DNA of 32,963 bases from Candidatus Nitrosotenuis sp. (GCA_016844685.1 JAENJF010000011.1:1-32963), one strand, 5' to 3'; shown: positions 1 to 8,246, counted from the first letter of the stretch. Notes: a model not told the origin generated them from the sequence alone. Numbers and translations: made by a program.

Positions 1-208
1 TTAGATTATCAATGTAAAGATCACCTACCTTGCCAAGCTTTGGTGGCGGTGGACCATCGCCAGTCCAAACCCGGTTCTTTTTGGCAGGGTTACCATCATG
101 TTGATCATCATCACTGTCTGCAAATGCAAACGGTAATGACGTTGTAAAAGCTCCAGATATTAGTACTAGAATAGTTAAAAAAACAATTATTTTGTTTGCC
201 AAGGCCAA
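1..208 (-). CDS. Secreted protein, N-terminal part (runs off left edge)
   Basis: Only the first 67-69 codons are in the window. The frame is open from TTG codons at 208 and 202 to the left edge. Residues 1-28 form a typical signal peptide: Lys near the start, a long hydrophobic core (IIVFLTILVLISGAF) and an AFA-type cleavage site, followed by an Asp-rich stretch (DSDDDQHDG). After that comes VWTGDGPPPPKLGKVGDLYID, which resembles the W..G.G.P....G..GDLYID signature found in collagen-like and tail-fibre proteins. A TATA-like box (229-238) lies about 27 nt before the TTG at 208, which suggests a leaderless transcript starting there. The protein is probably exported or cell-surface. The rest, and hence the function, cannot be seen. 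Confidence 0.6.
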   Translation of the reverse strand, partial: MALANKIIVFLTILVLISGAFTTSLPFAFADSDDDQHDGNPAKKNRVWTGDGPPPPKLGKVGDLYIDNL

Positions 209-228
209 TTTTTGGGTCGTTTAACGCT

Positions 229-238
229 ATTTAAATAT
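229..238 (-). promoter_or_regulatory. TATA box of the left-edge secreted-protein gene
   Basis: The sequence atttaaatat is centred about 27 nt upstream of TTG 208 on the minus strand, the archaeal TATA-to-start distance expected for a leaderless mRNA. Confidence 0.5.
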
Positions 239-370
239 GATCGTAATAAGATGAGGTTTTACGATCAGAACAATATTAATCAAAAATTCTAATTTTGAGT
301 ATTTTGATGTCAGATTGGTAAGATTTGTTTTGTTAACAAAAGCATTTTGTAGGAATTATTAAAATGCAAT

Positions 371-1462
371 CTATCCTTTGATAAATTTCTCTAGTTCATT
401 TTTTGCATCAGGATCACTCATTTGTTTTGGAGGATGCTTCATCAAATAAGCGCATGCAGGAATTATTGGTCCCCCCATTTTTCTATCCAAGGCCAGCCTT
501 GCCAAACGTACTGCGTCAATTACTATGCCAGCAGAGTTTGCCTTATCGTCTACTTCTAGTCTTACTTCCATGTTGTATGGGATGTTTGCCCACTGTCTTC
601 CTTCAATTCTCATAAACATTAGTTTTGTATTTCCTAAAAATGGAATAAAGTCAGACGGCCCCACATAGATTTGATCATCGTCAAGTCTTTGCTTTAGTTG
701 GCTTTGAACACTTTCAGTCTTTGAAATTCTTTTGCTCACCAGTCTTTCTTGTTCTTTCATGTTCAAAAAGTCTGTATTACCACCAACGTTGATTTGGTAA
801 GTTTTTTCAATTTTTGTTCCACGATCGTCACATAATTTGGCAAGTGTCCTATGAACTATGGTTGCCCCGACCTGACCTTTTATGTCATCCCCAATTACTG
901 GGATTTTCTTTTCTGCAAATTTTCTGCCCCATTTTCCTTCTGATGCAATAAATGACGGAATACAATTTACAAATGCAGTGTTAGTGTCAAGACACATCTG
1001 AGCCCAATACTGGGTTACTTTATCAGAACCGACAGGCAAATAGGAAACAATTATTTCAACTCCGGTTTCGTCGAGTTTTTGTTTAATTTCTTTTGTGATT
1101 TGTTCTTGGGTTTTTTTACTTTTTAGTGGCTTTACCCTGTTTTCAACCCAAATTCCAACTCCGTCAAGAAGTGGGCTTTCATGTACACGTCCCGTTGATT
1201 TTGGCATCTTTTGCTTTGAAACCCAGTTCACCATGTTTGGGTATTCATAAATTGCCTCGTTGATTGTCTTGCCAATTTTGTTTATGCCGACGTCAAAGCC
1301 GGCTACAAAATCAAGATCATAAATTGAATAATCCCCTATTTTCTCATGCATTAGTCCTATTACTTGCTGCTTTGGATTTTTCCTATAGTATTCAATTCCT
1401 TGAATTAGTCCAGAAAAACAGTTACCAATTCCAACCAGTCCTACTTTGATTTTTTTTCCCAA
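371..1462 (-). CDS. ino1: myo-Inositol-1-phosphate synthase
   Basis: A 363-aa NAD-dependent enzyme that converts glucose 6-phosphate to inositol 3-phosphate, the precursor of inositol phospholipid head groups and soluble inositol compounds. The N-terminal Rossmann motif is VGLVGIGNC (residues 7-15). The family signatures VSYLPVGS, GDDIKGQVGAT, NVGGNTDFLNM and NSAGIVIDAVR follow in the usual order, and the protein ends in PIIPACAYLMKHPP as in the short actinobacterial/archaeal branch. Length is normal for that branch (about 360-370 aa). The start is TTG 1462. A TTTAAAT box at 1491-1497 lies about 32 nt upstream, giving a very short leader, so this gene probably has its own promoter and is not just the tail of the cbf5 operon. 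Cytoplasmic. Confidence 0.93.
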   Translation of the reverse strand: MGKKIKVGLVGIGNCFSGLIQGIEYYRKNPKQQVIGLMHEKIGDYSIYDLDFVAGFDVGINKIGKTINEAIYEYPNMVNWVSKQKMPKSTGRVHESPLLDGVGIWVENRVKPLKSKKTQEQITKEIKQKLDETGVEIIVSYLPVGSDKVTQYWAQMCLDTNTAFVNCIPSFIASEGKWGRKFAEKKIPVIGDDIKGQVGATIVHRTLAKLCDDRGTKIEKTYQINVGGNTDFLNMKEQERLVSKRISKTESVQSQLKQRLDDDQIYVGPSDFIPFLGNTKLMFMRIEGRQWANIPYNMEVRLEVDDKANSAGIVIDAVRLARLALDRKMGGPIIPACAYLMKHPPKQMSDPDAKNELEKFIKG

Positions 1463-1529
1463 GGCCTAGTTTGGATGTCGATGGACTTGTTTTAAATTTT
1501 CCTGCTAGGCTGCCTTTAAAATCTGGCAA

Positions 1530-1973
1530 TCACTCGAGTACGTTAATGGTAATCGAGTCGGTAATTTTTTGCTCATTTTCTGTAAATATGCTGGATTCCA
1601 CGACATATCGACCGCCGATTACTTGGGTGCCGTCATTTTTTGTTTGATTCCAGGCAAATAACGACTCTTGTTTTGGCTCGAGCCTTGAATTTTGAATATC
1701 TGATGAAAAGATTGTAGTGCCATCAAGTGCCCTGATGTGCAATTTTGGGGCATTGTCAGAAAACATCAAGACTTGTGTCCCGGAATTGATTATTCTAATT
1801 TGTACACTCTCTCCGGCCAGATAGTTTTGCTTGTCTGTTATAATAGACAGTGATGGGCCCTCAATGAATTCCAGTCCTTGTTTTTTGGAATGTACTTGTT
1901 CTAGATAGATACCAAATATTACTGCAGATATTATTCCGGTGCAGACTGCAATTACAAGTCCTTTTGGAAACAT
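1530..1973 (-). CDS. Membrane-anchored protein with a BsuPI-like beta-sandwich domain
   Basis: 147 aa. An N-terminal hydrophobic helix (residues 5-23, LVIAVCTGIISAVIFGIYL) acts as a signal anchor. It is followed by a roughly 100-residue beta-rich exported domain. The pattern YLAGESVQIRIINSG, then LEPKQESLFAWNQ, then G.YVVES resembles intracellular proteinase inhibitor (BsuPI)/Ig-like domains. The similarity is by motif only and a true inhibitor role is unproven. The ATG is 1 nt from the cbf5 stop codon, so it is probably co-transcribed as the last gene of the operon. No cysteines or catalytic motifs stand out. Confidence 0.7.
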   Translation of the reverse strand: MFPKGLVIAVCTGIISAVIFGIYLEQVHSKKQGLEFIEGPSLSIITDKQNYLAGESVQIRIINSGTQVLMFSDNAPKLHIRALDGTTIFSSDIQNSRLEPKQESLFAWNQTKNDGTQVIGGRYVVESSIFTENEQKITDSITINVLE

Positions 1974-1974
1974 G

Positions 1975-2973
1975 TTACTTTGGGCGAACGGCCTTTGTAC
2001 GCCAGCTTTTTGGATAGGTGTTTGGCGCCATAATTATTCTATTTGTGGTAAACGCGTATCCCTTTGTTGCATCCTTGATTTCGTTTTCTGACAAAAGAGC
2101 TTCTGCAAGTGCTACAATTTCTCCCTTTTGCGTGTATATTCCAACAAGATCTCCCTTTGAGAGATTTGGTGAGATTTGAAGAATTCCAGGTATTGCAAGT
2201 TGTGCTCCATGGCACAGTGCGTCAACTGCAGAATCCCTTATTACAACTGACTTTATTTCAGTCAACGCAAATTCTATTGGAAGAATTAATTTGTATAATT
2301 TGGAATCGTCCTTTTTTTCCTCCCATTGTGCATATGCGTCTGTAAGCTCATGGAGGGTGACTAGCTTGTGAGATTCATTGAATTGGTGTACACGCGAACG
2401 GCGAAGTTCAATCATTGTTGCTCCCGGTCCCAGTATTTCACCGATGTCGTAGTATAGTTTACGGATGTAGGTTCCAGCTTCGCACAATACTCGCAAAAGC
2501 AAGAGTCGCTCTTTTTGTTCCATCAGTTCTAGTTCGTATATGGTTCTTGTTCTGGTTTTGCGCAAAACTGCAGAGCGTTGAGGTGGCTTTTGATAAATTT
2601 CTCCAAGAAATTGATTTAGGACGGCATCGAGTTTTTCTTTGCTTGGAAGAGAGTGTAGTCTTCCCAATCCATAGTATTCCTTTGGTCCCAGCAACAAAAC
2701 ACCAAGCGCCTTTGTTGCCTCTCCAAGACCAAGTGGTAATATGCCCGATACCTGCGGGTCCAAGGTTCCACTGTGACCAATCTTTGGGAGTTTTAGGATT
2801 CTTTTTGCCCAGGCAACTGCTTCATGGCTTGTCGGTCCTGGCGGCTTGTCCAGTAGAATCAGGCCGTAATTTAGAAGGTCTTTGATTGTCCTTTTGTTGT
2901 AGTATACGCCATGCTGGTCATTTGTGATATCATCATCAAGTACAACCAAATTTTGCAGTTGTGGAAGCTTCAA
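1975..2973 (-). CDS. cbf5: Cbf5/TruB-family RNA pseudouridine synthase
   Basis: 332 aa, the usual length of archaeal Cbf5, the catalytic subunit of H/ACA RNPs that isomerises uridine in rRNA and can act on U55 of tRNA. The catalytic motif HSGTLDPQVSGILP carries the nucleophile Asp72, preceded by LLDKPPGPTSHEAVAW. GTYIRKLYYDIG is the second conserved active-site block. The C-terminal part (about 240-320) contains the PUA domain (VRDSAVDALCHGAQLAIPGI and GDLVGIYTQKGEIVALA). It overlaps the upstream cmk gene by 4 nt, indicating translational coupling. The cmk-cbf5 order is the usual end of the archaeal spc-like operon. The L14e and L34e genes that often sit here in other archaea are absent. Confidence 0.96.
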   Translation of the reverse strand: MKLPQLQNLVVLDDDITNDQHGVYYNKRTIKDLLNYGLILLDKPPGPTSHEAVAWAKRILKLPKIGHSGTLDPQVSGILPLGLGEATKALGVLLLGPKEYYGLGRLHSLPSKEKLDAVLNQFLGEIYQKPPQRSAVLRKTRTRTIYELELMEQKERLLLLRVLCEAGTYIRKLYYDIGEILGPGATMIELRRSRVHQFNESHKLVTLHELTDAYAQWEEKKDDSKLYKLILPIEFALTEIKSVVIRDSAVDALCHGAQLAIPGILQISPNLSKGDLVGIYTQKGEIVALAEALLSENEIKDATKGYAFTTNRIIMAPNTYPKSWRTKAVRPK

Positions 2974-3530
2974 AATATTTTGTGCACCTTTTCTATTGCA
3001 GTTTTTAGAACATTTCCTGCATCGAGCCCATCAGTATCTATCATAATGTCAAACACGGATAAATCATCTCCAAAGTCAAAGCCGTATAATTTTTTGTATA
3101 AACTCTTGTTTTCTTGGTATCTCTTTTTGACAATGTCAAGTGCTTCTGAAAGTGGCATGTTGTCTCTAATTTGCATGCGTTTTGCGCTGTTTTCCTGCGA
3201 GCCCGCAAGCCAGATTTTCACTCCATCTTTGACAAGCCACGGTAGAGTATAACTTGTTATGACCACGTTTCCTTTAAGAAAAATATCTTTTAATTTTTCA
3301 TCTACCTTTTTGTCAAATGTATAGTTGTCTTTTCTTTGGTTTAGGAATTTCATTCCGTCTTTTGTGTCCCACCAGTCATCACCTTCTGTTTGAAATCCCT
3401 GCTCTTTTGCAAAGTTTTTTAGAACATCGCCGCCACTCAAGCTTTTTAGGCCAAATTCTTTTGCAAGTCCTTTTGAAATTGTGGTCTTGCCAATAGCTGG
3501 AGGTCCAGAAATGATTATTGATTTTATCAA
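2970..3530 (-). CDS. cmk: Cytidylate kinase, archaeal type
   Basis: 186 aa. Phosphorylates CMP/dCMP to the diphosphate with ATP. The P-loop is at residues 9-16 (GPPAIGKT) and is followed by LAKEFGLKSLSGGDVLKNFA, the substrate-binding strand seen in archaeal Cmk. The later block RMQIRDNMPLSEALDIVKKR is the lid/ARG region, and LYGFDFGDDLSVFDIMIDT matches the conserved C-terminal block. The archaeal enzyme is shorter than the bacterial one because it lacks the large NMP-binding insert, and this length fits. It lies 1 nt downstream of the EMC3-like gene and overlaps cbf5 by 4 nt. Confidence 0.93.
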   Translation of the reverse strand: MIKSIIISGPPAIGKTTISKGLAKEFGLKSLSGGDVLKNFAKEQGFQTEGDDWWDTKDGMKFLNQRKDNYTFDKKVDEKLKDIFLKGNVVITSYTLPWLVKDGVKIWLAGSQENSAKRMQIRDNMPLSEALDIVKKRYQENKSLYKKLYGFDFGDDLSVFDIMIDTDGLDAGNVLKTAIEKVHKIF

Positions 3531-3531
3531 G

Positions 3532-4155
3532 TTACGATAAATCCATCGAGGTTTTAGTTAGTTTCATTACTATACCACTAAATGTAATTGATGCCAAAAA
3601 GTACCAGGCCCAGAAATAAACATCATTTACATTGTTGCATATTTTTCCGTCAATTTTTTCAGCAATACAAGTAAGCTCAAAGAATCCACCAGGAATTACG
3701 TTTAATGAAATTGGAGATACCGCTACAGTGTATGAGAATAGTGGTGGCAATACAAAATAGAAAACGAGAATCAGAGGAACAAATGTAATCATCATTGGCC
3801 TCATGTTCATTTGCATCATTTCTTGGTTGAGTTTGCTCATGTAAGTGGATTTTTTGTTTAGCTCTGCCTGTTTTTCAGTATCCTTTGCTCTAAATGCCGC
3901 CATGCGTTCTTTTTGCCAAGCCTTTGTTTCTTTCATGATTCGTTTTAGTTTTTGCTGATCAACCAGCTTTCTTCGCACTACAGCATTAAACAAATTTAGA
4001 AGAATTGCTATCCCTGTGATTCCAAACATTGCTGGAATCATTCCCTTGACTAACGGATCTGCACTGCCAAGTGGCCCACTTTGTATGCCAAGTAGATCAC
4101 CTTGGAGAAATATCGATTGTAAAAACTGTAATATTATAATTGGCTCCATGTTCAA
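3532..4155 (-). CDS. EMC3/TMCO1/YidC-like membrane insertase (DUF106 family)
   Basis: 207 aa, or 205 if the second Met (MEPIII) is used. Topology fits the archaeal DUF106/Ylp1 family: TM1 near residues 43-60 (AMFGITGIAILLNLFNAVV), a long charged cytoplasmic coiled coil (RRKLVDQQKLKRIMKETKAW to MSKLNQEMMQMNMRP), TM2 (MMITFVPLILVFYFVLPPLF), and TM3 near the C terminus (VYFWAWYFLASITFSGIVM). The family is the archaeal relative of YidC/Oxa1 and EMC3 and helps insert membrane proteins. Its position next to secY and adk is the classic archaeal arrangement and supports a role with the translocon. It overlaps adk by 4 nt. Confidence 0.9.
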   Translation of the reverse strand: MNMEPIIILQFLQSIFLQGDLLGIQSGPLGSADPLVKGMIPAMFGITGIAILLNLFNAVVRRKLVDQQKLKRIMKETKAWQKERMAAFRAKDTEKQAELNKKSTYMSKLNQEMMQMNMRPMMITFVPLILVFYFVLPPLFSYTVAVSPISLNVIPGGFFELTCIAEKIDGKICNNVNDVYFWAWYFLASITFSGIVMKLTKTSMDLS

Positions 4156-4730
4156 AATCCTATTGCGCTTATTACCTCTTCAGCTGCCTCTTCAACTTTT
4201 CCTTCCGTGTTCAATATGGATTTCATTGGGGAGCCAGTCAATACTGCACAGCTTGAAAGCATTGCGTCTTGGACAGCCAGTTCCTTTTTTATGCTATCTA
4301 TTGAGACTATGTCTCTGTTTCTTGTGGTGTCTTTCATTCTTCGATTATAGATTTCCTCAGGCCTTGCAGAAACTGAGATAAAGTTTTCAGGTTTGAGTTC
4401 CTCAAGAACACGATGGGGCAGACCGGGGTAGAATCCTTCTTTGGTTGAGATGAATGCGTGTGTGTCAATGATTACAACATTATCGTTAAATCCCGAGATT
4501 TTTTTGGCTGCTTTTGTTTGAAGTTCTCTTTGTTGGGCTACAGACAATTTTCTTAGCTCGTCTCTGTCTTGAATTCCCATTTTCTTTGCTTCTTCAAACA
4601 TTACTGTTCCAAAACTGTGAACGCTGACACTTTTTTTGCGATTGTTTAGGAGTTCAACGATTTTTGCCACAAGTGTTGTTTTGCCAACACCGGCAATTCC
4701 AACCATTACGACTTTTTTACTTTCGCCCAA
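4152..4730 (-). CDS. adkA: Adenylate kinase, archaeal AdkA type
   Basis: About 192 aa. Interconverts ATP + AMP and 2 ADP. The P-loop is VGIAGVGKTTLVAK, followed by FGTVMFEEAKKMGIQDRDELRKL as in the trimeric archaeal adenylate kinases. The distal block NRRMKDTTRNRDIVSIDSI is the lid/arginine region. The open frame reaches TTG 4757, but that would put about 40 nt inside secY and add LCHVWVRY, which does not fit the family. TTG 4730 gives MGESKKVVMVGIAG, matches the family N terminus and has GGTG a few bases upstream. ATG 4706 is too close to the P-loop. With TTG 4730 the overlap with secY is 14 nt. Confidence 0.9.
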   Translation of the reverse strand: MGESKKVVMVGIAGVGKTTLVAKIVELLNNRKKSVSVHSFGTVMFEEAKKMGIQDRDELRKLSVAQQRELQTKAAKKISGFNDNVVIIDTHAFISTKEGFYPGLPHRVLEELKPENFISVSARPEEIYNRRMKDTTRNRDIVSIDSIKKELAVQDAMLSSCAVLTGSPMKSILNTEGKVEEAAEEVISAIGF

Positions 4731-6144
4731 GTAACGCACCCAGACGTGGCATAACAACTTCGACTTGTTCTCGAATCAACTGCTGGTAATAGTTAATCAG
4801 AATATCTACCATAAGCAATATGCCTACTCCACCGCCTATAACTCCAAGGACATCAGACACGCCTGCTAACGCACCAAGTATTGCCGAACCAATTATTGTT
4901 ACAGATGGAATGTATTTGTTAAGGAGTGCTTCTACTGGTTGATTTGATCTTCTAAATCCTGGAATTTGTACGTCTGCATCAAGTAAGCTTTTTGCTGCGC
5001 TTTTTGGAGACAGGCCGCCAAGCTCTACCCATAATTTTCCAAATATGATTACAATTGCAATCATAAACAAAACGTAAAGTAAGGCCCGTATGGGATCAAG
5101 TGCGGCTATTGTAAATCCCCTTGGAGGAGTGATGTAGTAAATGATTCCTCCTATCGGTGTTGAGGGGCTTGTAGGATCAAACTGTCCAATTATGTTGAAA
5201 AGCTGATTGTTGTTTCGTGGATTAAGGTTTGACCACAGCATCTGGCCCATAAACACTGCGTTTGCAGTAAGTGCGGATGCAAGAATGACTGGGATGTTTG
5301 AAACATACATTAGTTTGATTGGATATGTTGCAGAAAATCCCCTGTATTTTGTAGAGACTATTGGGATTTCAATTTTCATCCCTTGCGTGTAAACTAGAAT
5401 CAACAGTATGCCAGCAGTCATTGACATGCTAAGTAAGCTTGGTAAGTTATTGCTCCTAAATATTATGTCGGATAAATTAGCACTTGTAATAGATTGCCCA
5501 ATAAATGGCACAAGCCCAACCATGCTTCCGTCTCCTGCAGGAATTGGACTAAAGAGGCTCCACACTATTTGTTGTGCAACTCCTGCCATGATGAAAACGC
5601 TGATTCCACTGCCTAGACCCCATCCCTTCTGGACAAGCTCGTCAAGGAACATTATCAGTACAGATGCTGCGATTAATTGTCCTATTATCACATAGAGTAC
5701 ATTTGGGGTAACTCCAGGTCCATAAACTGCAGCAGCATACACTACGGCCTCAGCTGTAATGACAATATACGTGACTAGTTTTGTGGCAGTCTGAAAGATT
5801 CCTCTTTCATCAGGCTTTGTAAAGTCAAATTTGAGAATTTCCGATCCCTTTAGCAACTGCATCAAAAGTCCGGCCGTGACTATCGGTCCAATTCCAAGCT
5901 CAATCAGTGTTCCTTGCTGGGATGCAAAAATTACTCTGGCGAATGCTAAAAAGTCAAATTGCGGTGTAGTTGCTCCAAAAAGCGGAGTCTGTCCCATTAT
6001 TTGGTAAATCAGTAAAACAAGTCCTGTCCAAATAAGCCTAGTTTGTAATGAGAGTTTCTTTTTTGGTTTTGGTACTTGGACGAGATATGGTTCGGTTTTT
6101 TCTACTATTTTTTTAACTAGATGTTGTATTGTGCTTTCAGCCAA
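4717..6144 (-). CDS. secY: Protein translocase channel subunit SecY (Sec61 alpha)
   Basis: 475 aa with ten hydrophobic segments spread along the chain, the length and layout of archaeal SecY. The plug/TM1-2 region (GLVLLIYQIMGQTPLFG), the LGIGPIVTAGLLMQLL block and the basic cytosolic loop ending PGFRRSNQPVEALLNKYIP are conserved landmarks. It forms the membrane pore with SecE (17767-17937, same window but a different operon); SecG/Sec61 beta is not seen here. The start is TTG 6144, inside the last codons of uL15 (8-nt overlap), giving MAESTIQHLVKK. Part of the uL15-secY-adk cassette universal in archaea. Confidence 0.97.
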   Translation of the reverse strand: MAESTIQHLVKKIVEKTEPYLVQVPKPKKKLSLQTRLIWTGLVLLIYQIMGQTPLFGATTPQFDFLAFARVIFASQQGTLIELGIGPIVTAGLLMQLLKGSEILKFDFTKPDERGIFQTATKLVTYIVITAEAVVYAAAVYGPGVTPNVLYVIIGQLIAASVLIMFLDELVQKGWGLGSGISVFIMAGVAQQIVWSLFSPIPAGDGSMVGLVPFIGQSITSANLSDIIFRSNNLPSLLSMSMTAGILLILVYTQGMKIEIPIVSTKYRGFSATYPIKLMYVSNIPVILASALTANAVFMGQMLWSNLNPRNNNQLFNIIGQFDPTSPSTPIGGIIYYITPPRGFTIAALDPIRALLYVLFMIAIVIIFGKLWVELGGLSPKSAAKSLLDADVQIPGFRRSNQPVEALLNKYIPSVTIIGSAILGALAGVSDVLGVIGGGVGILLMVDILINYYQQLIREQVEVVMPRLGALLGRK

Positions 6145-6559
6145 CGACTAACACCTCTCCCCCGACCTTTTTGATCTTGTCCTCTGCAGAGGCTGTGTAT
6201 TGTTCAACCTTGACTAGATAGGCATTCTTTACCTGGCCTCCGCCAAGAAGTTTGTCATATCCTAGACTAGTAAGATCTATTAGCTTTCTGTTTCCTTCCA
6301 GTTTTCCATGTTTTGCAAATAGATCGTCCAAGTCCCTTACACTAGCCCATTTTTTTATTATATTTGGGTGAGGTGGATGAGTGGAATCATGACCAAAGTG
6401 ATCAGGATCAAATTTTAGTAAAGTGCTGTATAGATGCTTGTGCAATCCTGATTGTCCTAGTCCTCCTTTGTGACCACTTGCTCTGTGTTGTCCAATTTGT
6501 CCCCAGCCATGAGTTCTAGAACCCCTGAACTTTCTTGTTTTTCGCAGTCTTGTTGCCAT
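6137..6559 (-). CDS. rpl15: Ribosomal protein uL15
   Basis: 140 aa. A large-subunit protein with the Gly/His-rich N terminus typical of archaeal/eukaryotic uL15 (RGSRTHGWGQIGQHRASGHK, then GGLGQSGLHKH) and the C-terminal globular block LIDLTSLGYDKLLGGGQV. It follows uL30 with no gap (stop and start adjacent) and overlaps secY by 8 nt, so expression of the ribosomal proteins and the translocon is coupled. Confidence 0.96.
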   Translation of the reverse strand: MATRLRKTRKFRGSRTHGWGQIGQHRASGHKGGLGQSGLHKHLYSTLLKFDPDHFGHDSTHPPHPNIIKKWASVRDLDDLFAKHGKLEGNRKLIDLTSLGYDKLLGGGQVKNAYLVKVEQYTASAEDKIKKVGGEVLVVG

Positions 6560-7027
6560 CTAAATCATTTTCCTAACAAGTTCGATTAGATCTTTGTTTT
6601 TTCCAAGTATACCGCCTTCTCCATATGTTTTTCTTGTGCTTCGCTTAAAGCCACGTCTTGGTGGAGCAAGTGCAAACCATGGTTTGAGTGGTTTTACTTT
6701 GTTTAATGCAATGGTACCTTCGTTTAGTGAAACTGCAAGATCATCTATTGTTTTAAAACCAAGTTTTTCCATGTCTTCATTTGTGATTTTTTTGTATCCT
6801 TCTTTTCTGCCCTTTTTGTTTAGAAGTTCTTTTGTGATGTCAAGGCTTGCCTCTTGGTATGAGATATAGTGTTTTACTTTGTCCAGCATTCCCAGAGTAT
6901 TGTCTTTGGCTGGAATTATTGTAGCTCTAAATTTTTTATCTAGTTTTAAGAGTTCTAGCGTTGTTTTTGCCCAGTGTGGGACATTAATTTGCCCGCTCAT
7001 TCTTACTACAAGATATGCTTTTGCCAT
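6560..7027 (-). CDS. rpl30: Ribosomal protein uL30
   Basis: 155 aa, the long archaeal/eukaryotic L30/L7-type form (bacterial L30 is about 60 aa). It begins with the conserved strand AYLVVRMSGQINVPHWAKTT, continues with the family block ATIIPAKDNTLGMLDKVKHY, and has the C-terminal extension FALAPPRRGFKRSTRKTYGE with the usual basic rRNA-binding residues. It sits between uS5 (6-nt gap) and uL15 (no gap) in the spc-type operon. Confidence 0.95.
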   Translation of the reverse strand: MAKAYLVVRMSGQINVPHWAKTTLELLKLDKKFRATIIPAKDNTLGMLDKVKHYISYQEASLDITKELLNKKGRKEGYKKITNEDMEKLGFKTIDDLAVSLNEGTIALNKVKPLKPWFALAPPRRGFKRSTRKTYGEGGILGKNKDLIELVRKMI

Positions 7028-7033
7028 TTTTTA

Positions 7034-7723
7034 TCAACCCTGACTAAATGTCTGTCTTAGACACTCTAGTATTGCTTTTGATGTAGAATTCATTGTGGCA
7101 GTGGAACCCTTTGCTGTGGTCCACGCATCTTTAAGACCTGCAAGTTTGAGAAGATTTCTGATTTTTCCGCCAGCAACCAAACCTAGTCCTCTTGGTGCAG
7201 GTACGATTTCAACAACAACACTGCCGCCCTTTCCACGCACTTTGAATGGAACGGAATGGGGTTTGTCACATCTGCATTCCCAGCTTCCACAGCCAAGTTT
7301 TACTGGACTGACATTAAGGTAAGCATTAGTTGTTGCTTTTTCAATTGCAATTCTCATTTGTTTTGATTTTCCTTGACCAATGCCAAGATAGCCGTTTTCG
7401 TTTCCTGCTGCAACCAGTGCCTTGAATTTTGTTCGTTGTCCGTTTGGCGTCATTGTTTGAACCATTCCGACATCGATTACTTCGCTTTTCAGATCAGGTA
7501 ATAATTTTTTGATTATTCCTGCTTCTTGTATTCTAAGTCCATTAGCATAAATTTCAGCCATTGTTGTTATGAGACCGGTGGCAACTTTTTTGCCAAGCTC
7601 TGTACGAGGCACCCAAACCTCTTCTTCTTTTTTGTATGAACCACGTCTGTCTGATCTTGGTCTGTCTGATCTTGGTCTGTCTGATCTTGGTGCAGCTGAT
7701 CGTGGTGTTTGTGTTCCACTCAT
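7034..7723 (-). CDS. rps5: Ribosomal protein uS5 with repeat-containing N terminus
   Basis: 229 aa. A small-subunit protein of the mRNA entry and decoding region. The central double-stranded-RNA-like fold is clear (VGMVQTMTPNGQRTKFKALV, then GNENGYLGIGQGKSKQMR), followed by the archaeal block LGCGSWECRCDKPHSVPF and the C-terminal domain (PAPRGLGLVAGGKIRNLLKL). The first 30 or so residues are a low-complexity basic tail with the pentapeptide RPRSD repeated three times (see the repeat at 7646-7690), so its length may vary between strains. It starts 2 nt after the uL18 stop. Confidence 0.95.
   Translation of the reverse strand: MSGTQTPRSAAPRSDRPRSDRPRSDRRGSYKKEEEVWVPRTELGKKVATGLITTMAEIYANGLRIQEAGIIKKLLPDLKSEVIDVGMVQTMTPNGQRTKFKALVAAGNENGYLGIGQGKSKQMRIAIEKATTNAYLNVSPVKLGCGSWECRCDKPHSVPFKVRGKGGSVVVEIVPAPRGLGLVAGGKIRNLLKLAGLKDAWTTAKGSTATMNSTSKAILECLRQTFSQG
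7646..7690 (-). repeat. Three perfect 15-bp tandem repeats in the uS5 gene
   Basis: The plus-strand unit tctgtctgatcttgg occurs three times in tandem (7646-7660, 7661-7675, 7676-7690), with a degenerate fourth copy at 7691-7705. It encodes the Arg/Ser/Asp/Pro pentapeptide repeat in the uS5 tail. The unit is a multiple of three, so changes in copy number keep the frame. Confidence 0.9.
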
Positions 7724-7725
7724 GT

Positions 7726-8208
7726 CTACTTGACCTCACTATCAATTGCTGATTTGATTTTTGCAATATCATTTTTTACTTTAAGGTGTTCTCCGTTTAT
7801 TCTGTCATCACTTGGAAGCGATTCTTCGCCTGCAGGAATTGCTAATCCTGCGTCAATTATTCCTTTTAGTGCAGCAGACATTCTCTGGGTGTACCTTCTT
7901 GTTCCGCTATACATTATTGCGTCCTTGGCTCCTTTTGAGAGTGCTTTTTTTCCTGCAAGATAGCCTGTAAGATATGCTGCTGGGACATTTTTTCTTGAAC
8001 CCATCCAACCCTTTTGTATTAAGAATCGTGAGTGTGCAGATGCTATTACCAAATCGCCCTTCATTTCTGGTTTATGAATTTGAACTAGAGTATTTTCATT
8101 AGAAATCTGAATTGTAACAAAATCACGCCTGCCCATTAGCATTAGCTTGCGCTTCTTATAGTTAGTTTTCTCATTACGTAATCGTCGTAGTATGGTGGAA
8201 TAAGCCAT
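7726..8208 (-). CDS. rpl18: Ribosomal protein uL18
   Basis: 160 aa. Binds 5S rRNA in the central protuberance. The N-terminal archaeal block RRLRNEKTNYKKRKLMLMGR and the strand DFVTIQISNENTLVQIHKP are followed by the conserved AAYLTGYLAGKKAL and IIDAGLAIP. It is the first gene of the spc-type block here. In many archaea uL6-eL32-eL19 come before it, but here argF does. A TATA box lies just upstream (8237-8244). Confidence 0.95.
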   Translation of the reverse strand: MAYSTILRRLRNEKTNYKKRKLMLMGRRDFVTIQISNENTLVQIHKPEMKGDLVIASAHSRFLIQKGWMGSRKNVPAAYLTGYLAGKKALSKGAKDAIMYSGTRRYTQRMSAALKGIIDAGLAIPAGEESLPSDDRINGEHLKVKNDIAKIKSAIDSEVK

Positions 8209-8236
8209 GCGATATTGATGAAATTTTTGAACTACT

Positions 8237-8244
8237 CTTATAAA
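8237..8244 (-). promoter_or_regulatory. Candidate internal promoter (TATA) for the uL18 operon
   Basis: On the minus strand this reads TTTATAAG, centred about 32 nt before the uL18 ATG (8208) in the short gap after the argF stop. It implies a leader of only about 5 nt and would let the ribosomal/secY operon be transcribed independently of pfdA-ftsY-argF. Confidence 0.55.
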
Positions 8245-8246
8245 CG

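Noticed and set aside
7554-7772. Minus-strand ORF with KIRQT repeats
   Set aside because: It is an out-of-frame reading of the tandem repeat inside uS5.
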